From Streptococcus mitis 17/34 (GTDB taxonomy: Bacteria; Bacillota; Bacilli; Lactobacillales; Streptococcaceae): 64,000 nucleotides of DNA. Positions 26,409-32,836 of this stretch are shown one piece after another (the stretch's first letter is position 1; each line of letters opens with the position of its first letter). The notes beneath the pieces are model-generated. The model saw nothing but the letters and a program-made list of their open reading frames with translations. It made no database searches and had not been told where the DNA came from. The position numbers and the translations under genes are program-made. The stretch lies in NCBI GenBank assembly GCA_000430305.1, contig ASZZ01000005.1, forward strand, positions 1 to 64,000, read 5' to 3'.

Positions 26409-27277
26409 TTAGCCCTCTGTTTCAAAAAAATCTGCTTGATAATAATCACTAACTTCTCTTTTCATTTCCCTTAGTAATCGACTTTCATCTGTTGATTCGA
26501 GTAAGGATAATCCCTTATTAATCATAGCATGATCTTCATTAACGATTCCCAGACGTACTTGAGCTACACCTAATAAATCGTATCGTTTCATTTTTTTGAT
26601 AAATCAAGACATTCTTGAATTAAGCATAGACAGGCATCTTTCTTCCCTGCTTCAAGATACATTCGTGTCATATTGGCTAGAATGGAGTAATGAATACTTT
26701 GAATTGGACGATAATCTGTGTATTTATTTAGGGATTTTACAAGCCTTTGACGTAGCATTTCTAGTGAATCAACAGGGAAATGGAAAATAATCATCACTAA
26801 CAACCGTAAATCTGAGAGGAACCACTGATCCCTTTTTTCCAATTCTTTCCATAACTCTTCAGCTAAAGCTTTGGCTTTTTCGGAAAACTGATTTTCAATC
26901 ACTTCTATAAAAATGGTTAATTCTTTCACAGCATGTTCTATTGGGATATCATTCTGCACTTCATCTAGATAAATTTGACATTTTGATAGCAGTGTCTTCA
27001 TTTCTTCTAGATTAGGCGAAGAAATAACTTGATAATATTCTGAAAATAATTTCTTACGAGAATCCGTTTGGTAATGTTGACAAATATAATGAAATTCATC
27101 GAAACTCATATCAATTTGCCTCAAAAGTAATTCCATAGTATCATACCTAGGAGTAGAGTGATTATTTTCAAACTTCGACAAGTTAGAATGAGTAATGTAG
27201 TCACCACAGACCTCATTTTGTGTGATCCCTTTTGACTTACGAATGTATTTATAAACTGAACCAATATCCCACCGCAT
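26409..27277 (-). CDS. Rgg/MutR-like transcriptional regulator (frameshifted)
   Basis: An XRE-type helix-turn-helix occupies residues 5-60 (YIRKSKGITQNEVCGDYITHSNLSK). An all-helical Rgg/MutR-like C-terminal repeat domain follows. Such proteins usually sense short peptide pheromones. One missing A in the run at about 26591-26597 stops the frame at 26588. The continuation KRYDLLGVAQVRLGIVNEDH ends at 26409, giving about 289 residues when rejoined. It lies between two paralogous choline-binding genes, divergent from the second. It may control one or both (inference). I did not find a convincing SHP-type pheromone gene beside it. Confidence 0.78.
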
Positions 27278-27474
27278 ATTTTTGCCTCCAAAAATGTTCC
27301 AAAAGTAGAAGTTTTAAGAAAATATTTATATTTAGTATATCATAAAGGTGTGGGGTGGGCAATGATGATAGAAAGAAGGTGTTGGTTGACTCTTAAGGAT
27401 TATTAGGAGTTATGTAGAATGTTTATGATGGAAAAATATCTTTTTATAACTATTCAATAAAGGAGGAAATGGCT
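27278..27474. other. Divergent spacer between regulator and choline-binding protein 5
   Basis: It holds the control regions of both genes. Two very short frames exist: at about 27362 (14 codons) and at 27419 (FMMEKYLFITIQ, 13 codons, AGGAG nearby). Neither has a convincing pheromone pattern. Confidence 0.4.
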
Positions 27475-28644
27475 ATGAAAAAATCTAAACTACTCACACT
27501 TGGTTTGCTTGCAGGTGCTGCTCTACTTTTGTCTATCAACCAAGCACAAGCTGCAGATACTTGGGTTAAAAATGGTGCTGACTGGAATCTTTCACAAGAT
27601 GGCAGTCTAGCTAAGGATAAATGGGTACAAAATGCTGGCTCATGGTATCACTTCGACGGCACTGGTAAAATGCAGACAGGCTGGCTCAAAGACGGAAATA
27701 CATGGTATTCCCTAGCAGATAGTGGCGCTATGCGTACTGGCTGGTACAAGGAAGGTAACACATGGTACTCACTCGCAAATAGTGGTGCTATGCGCACAGG
27801 TTGGTACAAAGAAGGGTCTACTTGGTACTACCTAAAAGGCAGTGGCGCTATGGCAACAGGATGGGCGACTGCCAATGGTAAATGGTCTTACTTTGAAAAA
27901 TCAGGTGCTATGGTCGCAGATAGAGCTGTTCCAGCCAGTGATGGGGAAAGTTATGTCATTGGTAAGGATGGCTATCTAGCAAATAGAAAAGATGCTGGAT
28001 ACAATATTCATGATATTGTCAAACTTGGAGATGGGCAAGAATATTTGCTAAATGTTAAAGGTGACGATGTTATTATTGAAAAAAACACTTGGTATATCAA
28101 GCCTGAAATCAAGAAGTTTTCCGACAAATATGGGGATGAGGTTGCAAATACTACCTTAGCTTTAGTGGATAATAAAGAAGAAGGACAAGAAATTGATTCT
28201 AAGGCGGTTGTACAGAACTTCCAAAACTTACCAAATCGCTACTACTTTGATGAAAATGGACATCGTGTGGTTAATATCCCCGCAATGACAACCTATTCAG
28301 AGATTAAAAAAGTTGGCAATGATGTCTATTTAGAAAATCCAGGTGCACGACTTCGTCTTGGAGCTACCAATTTTACAATCAATAACAATAAACTATACTA
28401 TTTAGAAAATGAGCAAGGTAAGCTCAAAACAGGTTACTTTGTATTAATTGATGATGGAGCAACCACTACACACCATCATATCCTAGCCTATGCGGGTCAA
28501 TCTGGTGAAATTCTTAAGATGAAACGCTTGCCATCAGGAGTTTCAAATTTCCTTGATAAAGAAATTGATGGTTTATATGGTGAAAAAATTAAAATTGAAT
28601 CTCCACACTCAAACGAATATTATAAAGTGGTCGTGGTTAAATAA
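27475..28644 (+). CDS. Choline-binding surface protein 5 (paralogue of protein 4)
   Basis: This 389-residue protein has an almost identical signal peptide and repeat block to protein 4. Its C-terminal domain keeps NRYYFDENGHRVVN, TTYSEIKKVGNDVYLENPGA and GEILKMKRLP but differs in the linker after VIGKDGY and in the tail. The start at 27475 again fits AGGAGG better than the ATG six bases upstream. The high identity of the first 170 codons suggests recent duplication or gene conversion across the regulator. A terminator follows at 28701-28745. Confidence 0.85.
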   Translation: MKKSKLLTLGLLAGAALLLSINQAQAADTWVKNGADWNLSQDGSLAKDKWVQNAGSWYHFDGTGKMQTGWLKDGNTWYSLADSGAMRTGWYKEGNTWYSLANSGAMRTGWYKEGSTWYYLKGSGAMATGWATANGKWSYFEKSGAMVADRAVPASDGESYVIGKDGYLANRKDAGYNIHDIVKLGDGQEYLLNVKGDDVIIEKNTWYIKPEIKKFSDKYGDEVANTTLALVDNKEEGQEIDSKAVVQNFQNLPNRYYFDENGHRVVNIPAMTTYSEIKKVGNDVYLENPGARLRLGATNFTINNNKLYYLENEQGKLKTGYFVLIDDGATTTHHHILAYAGQSGEILKMKRLPSGVSNFLDKEIDGLYGEKIKIESPHSNEYYKVVVVK

Positions 28645-28700
28645 AAATAATATCTTCACAACTAATTGTTAACACTCTAACCAATATACCATTTTCAGGA

Positions 28701-28745
28701 GGCTTTAGATTTCTTGTATTTTAAAAGGAAACTAAAGCCTTTTGT
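28701..28745 (+). terminator. Terminator of choline-binding protein 5
   Basis: AGGCTTTAG pairs with CTAAAGCCT across a loop of about 24 bases, followed by TTTT. Confidence 0.6.
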
Positions 28746-28796
28746 AGATGGAGAAGGGGATAGAGTTATCTATAAAATAATGAAAAGGAGTCTGTC

Positions 28797-28958
28797 ATGG
28801 AAATGAAAAATACATTTGTAGAATTAGAACAATTTGAAGAGTTAACTCCAGAAGTTTTGGAGGAAGTGAATGGTGGAGGGAATTTCTTTTGTTCTTTGTT
28901 TGGGCTTTGCCAACCTCGGTATTGTAGTCCAGCACCAACTAAAACTATGATTGGATAG
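28797..28958 (+). CDS. Double-glycine leader peptide (putative pheromone or bacteriocin)
   Basis: This 53-residue peptide has a leader FVELEQFEELTPEVLEEVNGG ending in Gly-Gly at 26-27. The predicted mature part of 26 residues starts GNFFCSLFGLCQPRYC, with three cysteines, and ends PTKTMIG. AAAAGGAG lies seven bases before the ATG. It is directly followed by a ComD/BlpH-like kinase and a LytTR regulator, the classical arrangement pheromone-kinase-regulator. Three cysteines are unusual for a ComC/BlpC-type pheromone, so a bacteriocin or a disulfide-bearing peptide is possible. Processing by the nearby ComA or by a Blp exporter is expected. Confidence 0.75.
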   Translation: MEMKNTFVELEQFEELTPEVLEEVNGGGNFFCSLFGLCQPRYCSPAPTKTMIG

Positions 28959-28959
28959 T

Positions 28960-30293
28960 ATGGTTTTGACTTTTATTAAGGAAATTCTATTTGCTTTATT
29001 GTTGATAGTTTCTATTATAATTCCTCCAATTTATCTAGGTTACCAAATTACACCGGAATTTCGTAAAAAGAGATACGTAGTCTATTTACTAATGATGCAA
29101 GCAATAGCTGGTAAAACTTTTTTTGAAATCATGTATTTGGAAGTTTTAATCTTTTTTTACCTTATTTTCTATATGAATAGGAAGAAAAAGGGGGAATCGT
29201 TATTTCTTTCACTCTATCTTTTTAGTTTTTATCAGAGTATTCGCTATTTATTGGTATTGTTCTATATTCGGATGTTAGATATCGATATGCTATCAGAAGT
29301 AGGAAATGGTATTGTTAACTCTTCTTTTTCCCTATTAGCTATCGTACTAACAGTAGTTATGATGAAGCGTTGGTCTTTGGATTTGGATTTATTCTTTTCA
29401 GATGCTTTCAAAACCCACTATCATAAGAGTTTTTTCATTATCCTACCTCTGACTGTATTTAGGATATTCTCTTCGTTTATGACCAATAGAAATAGTTCTT
29501 TCTACGTTCGTTTTGACACGACTATTTCTCTCCTGATTTTCATTCTCTTTTTCTCTTGGCTCTTTTACATCAAGCATTTGGAGCAGGTTTATCGTGATGA
29601 GCAGACCATTCAGAGACAGGAAGAAGAAAATCGTTCCTTGCAAGGAATGGTGGATAAGCTGGGCCATCTCTATGATGAAGTTCGAGGTTTCCGTCATGAT
29701 TTTGCAGGGATTGTCGCTAGCATGGAGCCTGCAATAGCGAATCAAGACATGGCTGAGGTGTCTACCATTTATCAAGATGTCTTTCTAAAGACAAATGAAA
29801 AGCTGAGGAAAGCGGACTACACAGCCTTTAATCTTCACAATATCCACGACATAGCCATTCGCAATACATTGGCAAAAGCATGATTGTGGCTGATAAGCAA
29901 GGAATTCATTTTAGTTTGGAGACGGTGGGGGTCGTAGAAGAGCTGGCATTGCCAATGTTGGAGGCTATCCGTATTCTTTCTATTCTTACTACAAATGCCT
30001 TAGAGGCAGCCAGTGAGGCTGAAAATCCGCAGATTCGGGTTGCTTTATTGGCAAGCGATAGGAGTGTCCGTTTTATCATTGAAAACACTCGTAAGAAAGA
30101 AGAACTGAATCCCAGTATTCTCAGTCAAAAGGGTTATTCGACCAAGGGTAACCACAGTGGACTGGGCTTAGCGACCTTGGAGGATATGGTTTTTCATTAT
30201 GATTTGAACTTAGATACCCAACTAGGAGAGACGACCTTTAAACAAGATTTAGAATTGCCATTTAAGGATGAGAAACGAGGGGGAGAGGAATGA
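28960..30293 (+). CDS. ComD/BlpH-family sensor histidine kinase (frameshifted)
   Basis: The N-terminal half has six or seven membrane segments (about residues 5-215), as in peptide-pheromone receptors. A coiled linker and the dimerisation helix with the phospho-histidine in GFRHDFAG follow. The catalytic domain continues in the next frame with NALEAASEA (N box) and SGLGLATLEDMV (G box). One A is missing at about 29880 (GCAATG became GCATG), separating the kinase halves. Restored length is about 444 residues. ATG 28960 is preferred over the TTG at 28951, which lies inside the peptide gene. The pheromone gene ends two bases upstream. Confidence 0.85.
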
Positions 30294-31021
30294 GAATTTT
30301 AGTTTTGGAAGACGATAGAGTCCAGCAGGGACGGATAGAGCAGACTTTGCTAGATATCGGTCGCTCTCGCAATTTAAGATTGGAAATTGATATTGCCAAA
30401 AACTATGGGGAAGTTGAAAAGTATTCTCAGTATTTTGACCATTACCAACTCTATTTATTGGATTTAGAGATTGATGGAGAGCGTGAACGGGGCTTTCAGG
30501 TTGCTCAACAGGTTCGGGAGCGGGATCCTTTTACAAGCATTGTCTTTGTGTCCACGCACTCGGAGGCCTTGCCTCTAGCTTTTCGCTACCACTTGTCTGC
30601 CTTGGATTTTATTTCCAAGGATCAGCCTGAGGAGGATTACCGTCATCAGCTGGAGCGCTGTCTAGACTATGTACTGGCAGTGGATAAGAGGGAAAATATG
30701 CGTCTCTTTACCTATAGTTTTGAGGGAAGACGGGGTTTTACTCTGCCTTACCATGAGATTTTAGCCTTTGAAACCTCAGTGGAATCCCATCGTATCAAGG
30801 TCTACTATGCCAATCATTCTATCAAGACTATTTATGGTAGTCTCAAGGATATCGCTGCCAAGGCTGAAAAAGATTACTTTGTCTATGCCAATCGCAATAC
30901 GTTGGTCAGTTTACAAGCCATTGAAGAGATGACTGCGACAGAGGTGACCCTGTTAGAAGGCTTGCACTTCCCCGTATCACGAACAGCCAGAAGAACTCTT
31001 AAAAAACATCTCAATGTCTAA
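30290..31021 (+). CDS. LytTR-family response regulator (ComE/BlpR-like)
   Basis: This 243-residue protein has a receiver domain (LVLEDD at 4-9, phospho-acceptor Asp in YLLDLEIDG near 58) and a C-terminal LytTR DNA-binding domain from about residue 140 (FTYSFEGRRGFTLPYHEILAFE). It overlaps the kinase gene by four bases. ComE and BlpR paralogues bind paired direct repeats before pheromone and bacteriocin promoters. Its targets here are unknown. A strong terminator at 31049-31088 separates it from the micropeptide array downstream. Confidence 0.88.
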   Translation: MRILVLEDDRVQQGRIEQTLLDIGRSRNLRLEIDIAKNYGEVEKYSQYFDHYQLYLLDLEIDGERERGFQVAQQVRERDPFTSIVFVSTHSEALPLAFRYHLSALDFISKDQPEEDYRHQLERCLDYVLAVDKRENMRLFTYSFEGRRGFTLPYHEILAFETSVESHRIKVYYANHSIKTIYGSLKDIAAKAEKDYFVYANRNTLVSLQAIEEMTATEVTLLEGLHFPVSRTARRTLKKHLNV

Positions 31022-31048
31022 TATCTGTTAGATTTGAATGAATTTATC

Positions 31049-31088
31049 AATAAGAATGTCGGAAAATTTTCTGATATTCTTATTTTTT
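31049..31088 (+). terminator. Terminator of the two-component operon
   Basis: AATAAGAATGTCGGAAAA/TTTTCTGATATTCTTATT near-perfect stem followed by T6. Confidence 0.8.
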
Positions 31089-31097
31089 GAATTCTTT

Positions 31098-31105
31098 TTC
31101 GAATA
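31098..31105 (+). promoter_or_regulatory. cin box, array unit 1
   Basis: TTCGAATA after a T run, one mismatch to TACGAATA. It lies 34 bases before the micropeptide start. Confidence 0.75.
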
Positions 31106-31139
31106 GATAAGTAAGAGGAAAAGGAAAGGAGTGTGGTTT

Positions 31140-31190
31140 ATGTATCTACCAATCTTGTATCCGCGGTTTATTAAGTTATTTTTTAAATAA
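31140..31190 (+). CDS. Micropeptide 1 (16 residues)
   Basis: The peptide MYLPILYPRFIKLFFK is hydrophobic and aromatic with four basic residues and no acidic ones. It has no double-glycine leader or signal peptide. GGAAAGGAG lies at good spacing before the ATG. It is conserved at the peptide level in units 1-3. Possible roles are a leaderless antimicrobial peptide, a small membrane toxin or a signal; none can be proved from sequence. Confidence 0.65.
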   Translation: MYLPILYPRFIKLFFK

Positions 31191-31223
31191 AATTTGATTT
31201 GGTTGTTTATTTTCGAAATTTTT

Positions 31224-31231
31224 TTCGAATA
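31224..31231 (+). promoter_or_regulatory. cin box, array unit 2
   Basis: TTCGAATA after a T7 run, 34 bases before the start of micropeptide 2. Confidence 0.75.
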
Positions 31232-31265
31232 GATAGGTAAGAGGAAAAGGAAAGGAGTCTAGTTC

Positions 31266-31316
31266 ATGTATCTACCAATCTTGTATCCGCGGTTTATTAA
31301 GTTATTTTTTAAATAA
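31266..31316 (+). CDS. Micropeptide 2 (16 residues, identical to 1)
   Basis: It encodes the same 16 residues as unit 1, and the coding bases are also the same. It has its own AAAGGAG and cin box. Confidence 0.65.
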   Translation: MYLPILYPRFIKLFFK

Positions 31317-31350
31317 AATTTAATTTAGTTGTACATTTTCGAAAATTTTT

Positions 31351-31358
31351 TTCGAATA
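31351..31358 (+). promoter_or_regulatory. cin box, array unit 3
   Basis: TTCGAATA after a T run, 34 bases before the start of micropeptide 3. Confidence 0.75.
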
Positions 31359-31392
31359 GATAAATAAGAGGGAAAAGAAAGGAGCCTGGTTT

Positions 31393-31443
31393 ATGTATCT
31401 ACCAATTTTCTATCCATGGTTTACTAAATTATTTTTCAAATAA
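31393..31443 (+). CDS. Micropeptide 3 (16 residues, variant)
   Basis: The peptide MYLPIFYPWFTKLFFK differs from 1 and 2 at three residues (L6F, R9W, I11T), and several other codons carry silent changes. Substitutions without any frame break suggest the frame is under selection. Confidence 0.65.
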   Translation: MYLPIFYPWFTKLFFK

Positions 31444-31476
31444 ATTTAATTTAGTTGTACATTTTCGAAAATTTTT

Positions 31477-31484
31477 TTCGAATA
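31477..31484 (+). promoter_or_regulatory. cin box, array unit 4
   Basis: TTCGAATA after a T7 run. It is the last sigma-X promoter before the bacteriocin genes. No terminator follows, so it probably also transcribes them. Confidence 0.75.
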
Positions 31485-31517
31485 GATAAGTAAGAAGAAA
31501 AAGAAAGGAGATTAGAA

Positions 31518-31571
31518 ATGATTATTTCAGTTATTTATCCAATCTGGCTATTTAAGTGGCTTAGAGTATAA
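31518..31571 (+). CDS. Micropeptide 4 (17 residues, divergent)
   Basis: The peptide MIISVIYPIWLFKWLRV keeps the central YP and the hydrophobic-basic character but is otherwise different. AAAGGAG lies eight bases upstream. It may be a partner of the other three or a diverged copy. Confidence 0.6.
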   Translation: MIISVIYPIWLFKWLRV

Positions 31572-31604
31572 ACATTAAACATATACAAATTGAGGAGAAA
31601 AAAG

Positions 31605-31781
31605 ATGACAAATTTTGACAAAATGGAACAGAACTTTGTAGCTCTTACAGAAGAAGAGTTAATGAATGTAGATGGGGGAATTGCTTGGGAGGTAGTCTCT
31701 GTGGGTATTGCAATTGGTTGGGGGATTTACCAAGTTGGTGAAGCTGCTGGTAAAACGTTCTACTATATTACTCATCCGTAG
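31605..31781 (+). CDS. Double-glycine bacteriocin peptide A
   Basis: This 58-residue prepeptide has a leader MEQNFVALTEEELMNVDGG ending at Gly-Gly 24-25. The predicted mature part of 33 residues contains two GxxxG motifs (GIAIG, GEAAG), as in class IIb two-peptide bacteriocins. The real start is ATG 31605; a TTG at 31590 lies upstream of the GAGGAG site. The promoter is probably the cin box of array unit 4, like the competence-induced CibAB bacteriocin. Export and cleavage by ComA, encoded downstream, is plausible. Confidence 0.8.
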   Translation: MTNFDKMEQNFVALTEEELMNVDGGIAWEVVSVGIAIGWGIYQVGEAAGKTFYYITHP

Positions 31782-31793
31782 TTTTTGATAAAT

Positions 31794-31985
31794 ATGAGCA
31801 AGAAAACATTTTGGATTATATTACTCGTTATTACAATTGTGGTGACTGCCGTTGGTTTAGGATTATCTGCATATAATTATTATGTTTTTGATAGACCTTT
31901 TTTCAATAGTACTACTAAAGGATTGTTGTCTGCGTTTGTTATGAGTGTATTGATGATTGTTATTGGTGTATTAAAAGAAAACTAA
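31794..31985 (+). CDS. Small membrane protein, probable bacteriocin immunity
   Basis: This 63-residue protein has two hydrophobic segments (FWIILLVITIVVTAVGLGLS and GLLSAFVMSVLMIVIGVL) and basic ends. It sits 12 bases after bacteriocin peptide A and before peptide B. Size, topology and position are typical of immunity proteins for two-peptide bacteriocins. The assignment is by context only. Confidence 0.6.
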   Translation: MSKKTFWIILLVITIVVTAVGLGLSAYNYYVFDRPFFNSTTKGLLSAFVMSVLMIVIGVLKEN

Positions 31986-32012
31986 TTTTTATTATTAAAA
32001 TGGAGGATAAAT

Positions 32013-32183
32013 ATGTCAAATTTACAAACTATTGAACAAAATTATACTACGTTAAGTGATATTGAATTGCAAGAAGTTGATGGTGGAGGAGTGTTACTTT
32101 TGGTTGGTGGTGGTATTTTGGCTGTCGGACTGTTAGCTTGGGGTGCGTATAATGGTTATCAGTCGGCATCACGAGGTGGATAA
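32013..32183 (+). CDS. Double-glycine bacteriocin peptide B
   Basis: This 56-residue prepeptide has a leader IEQNYTTLSDIELQEVDGG ending at residue 25. The mature part of 31 residues is Gly/Leu-rich with a GxxxG motif (GAYNG) and ends SASRGG. TGGAGG precedes the ATG. It should be the partner of peptide A in a two-peptide pore former. An overlapping frame on the other strand is a shadow. Confidence 0.78.
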   Translation: MSNLQTIEQNYTTLSDIELQEVDGGGVLLLVGGGILAVGLLAWGAYNGYQSASRGG

Positions 32184-32221
32184 AAATGGTAGAACGTTTT
32201 TTAGTAAAATAGGGGTCTACC

Positions 32222-32401
32222 ATGAAACAATTTTTATTAGGTTTTGCTGAGGGGTATTTTATCGTATCGCTCATAATCTACATCGCAACGTATTTGATTT
32301 TGAAAAATCCGATCAATACCCTATTTTATCCAGAAATTTACCCTGTTTTATTTGGGCTCTTTTATCTAGGATATAAGGTCAATAAAAAGCAAGTAGAGTG
32401 A
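32222..32401 (+). CDS. Second small membrane protein, probable immunity
   Basis: This 59-residue protein has two hydrophobic stretches (FIVSLIIYIATYLIL and YPVLFGLFYLGYK) and a basic tail. It lies 38 bases after bacteriocin peptide B. It is probably a second immunity or accessory membrane protein. No family is recognised. Confidence 0.55.
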   Translation: MKQFLLGFAEGYFIVSLIIYIATYLILKNPINTLFYPEIYPVLFGLFYLGYKVNKKQVE

Positions 32402-32731
32402 GCAGTTAAGAATGACTTGTTAGTCTGTGCTAAAATGACTAGAGTATAGTCTCAGAATGCATCACGTTGGAGTTTAAAAGTAGTAACTATGAATCGTAAT
32501 TTAGAACGGTGTTATCTATTCTGACTAGGAATGGATCATACCAGAGGTGGCTTAGAAATAACGGGGACATTGGAAATTGAAGTAACTTTAAATAGGATGT
32601 CGTAAATGTTGCTGTCAATGATTTATTTGTCCCAAGCTTGCCTAGGGTGTCAGTAAAAAATCAATTTCCTTTCAATAGCATATTTTTAGTAGGTAGGACG
32701 TTTGTTCTGCCTATTTTTTTATCCCAAAAGT
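32402..32731 (+). other. Spacer with a terminator, no recognised gene
   Basis: About 290 bases show no gene I can support. A perfect 10-bp hairpin with one or two GU pairs (TAGGTAGGAC/GTTCTGCCTA, 32690-32713) then T7 ends the bacteriocin transcript. This isolates it from comAB. Confidence 0.65.
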
Positions 32732-32799
32732 GCATTTGGGAGGTGGATAGGCACATTTGGGAAGGAAGTCCAGTTTTTGTTTGGGAATTGGGGTAAGAT
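32732..32799 (+). promoter_or_regulatory. ComE binding site and -10 of comAB
   Basis: GCATTTGGG (32732-32740) and ACATTTGGG (32753-32761) are separated by 12 bases, the ComE geometry. TAAGAT (32794-32799) is the -10, starting 33 bases after the repeat. It parallels the comW promoter in the same window. Confidence 0.85.
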
Positions 32800-32836
32800 A
32801 GTTGTTATCAGATGAGTTTAGGAAAAGGAGATGAAT

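Larger units (their letters stand above)
31089..31575 (+). repeat. Four tandem 126-127 bp units, each cin box + ribosome site + micropeptide gene
   Basis: The cin boxes start at 31098, 31224, 31351 and 31477, a period of 126, 127 and 126 bases. Each unit holds TTCGAATAGATA, then AAAGGAG, then a 16-17 codon frame, then an AT-rich spacer containing a TTTCGAAA palindrome. Units 1-2 are nearly identical, unit 3 is slightly diverged, and unit 4 keeps the control region but has a different coding part. Confidence 0.9.

Noticed and set aside
27362-27460. SHP-type pheromone gene beside the Rgg-like regulator
   Set aside because: Two frames of 13-14 codons exist, but neither has the hydrophobic C-terminal pattern with the expected charged residues and good ribosome site.
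28640-28720. LytTR/BlpR-type direct repeat before the GG peptide
   Set aside because: CATTTTCAG at about 28690 resembles one half-site, but the position 21 bases upstream does not match convincingly.
31089-31575. Tandem repeats considered as a CRISPR array
   Set aside because: Units are 126-127 bp, contain promoters, ribosome sites and reading frames, and the copies are near identical over their whole length. There are no short repeats with unique spacers and no cas genes.
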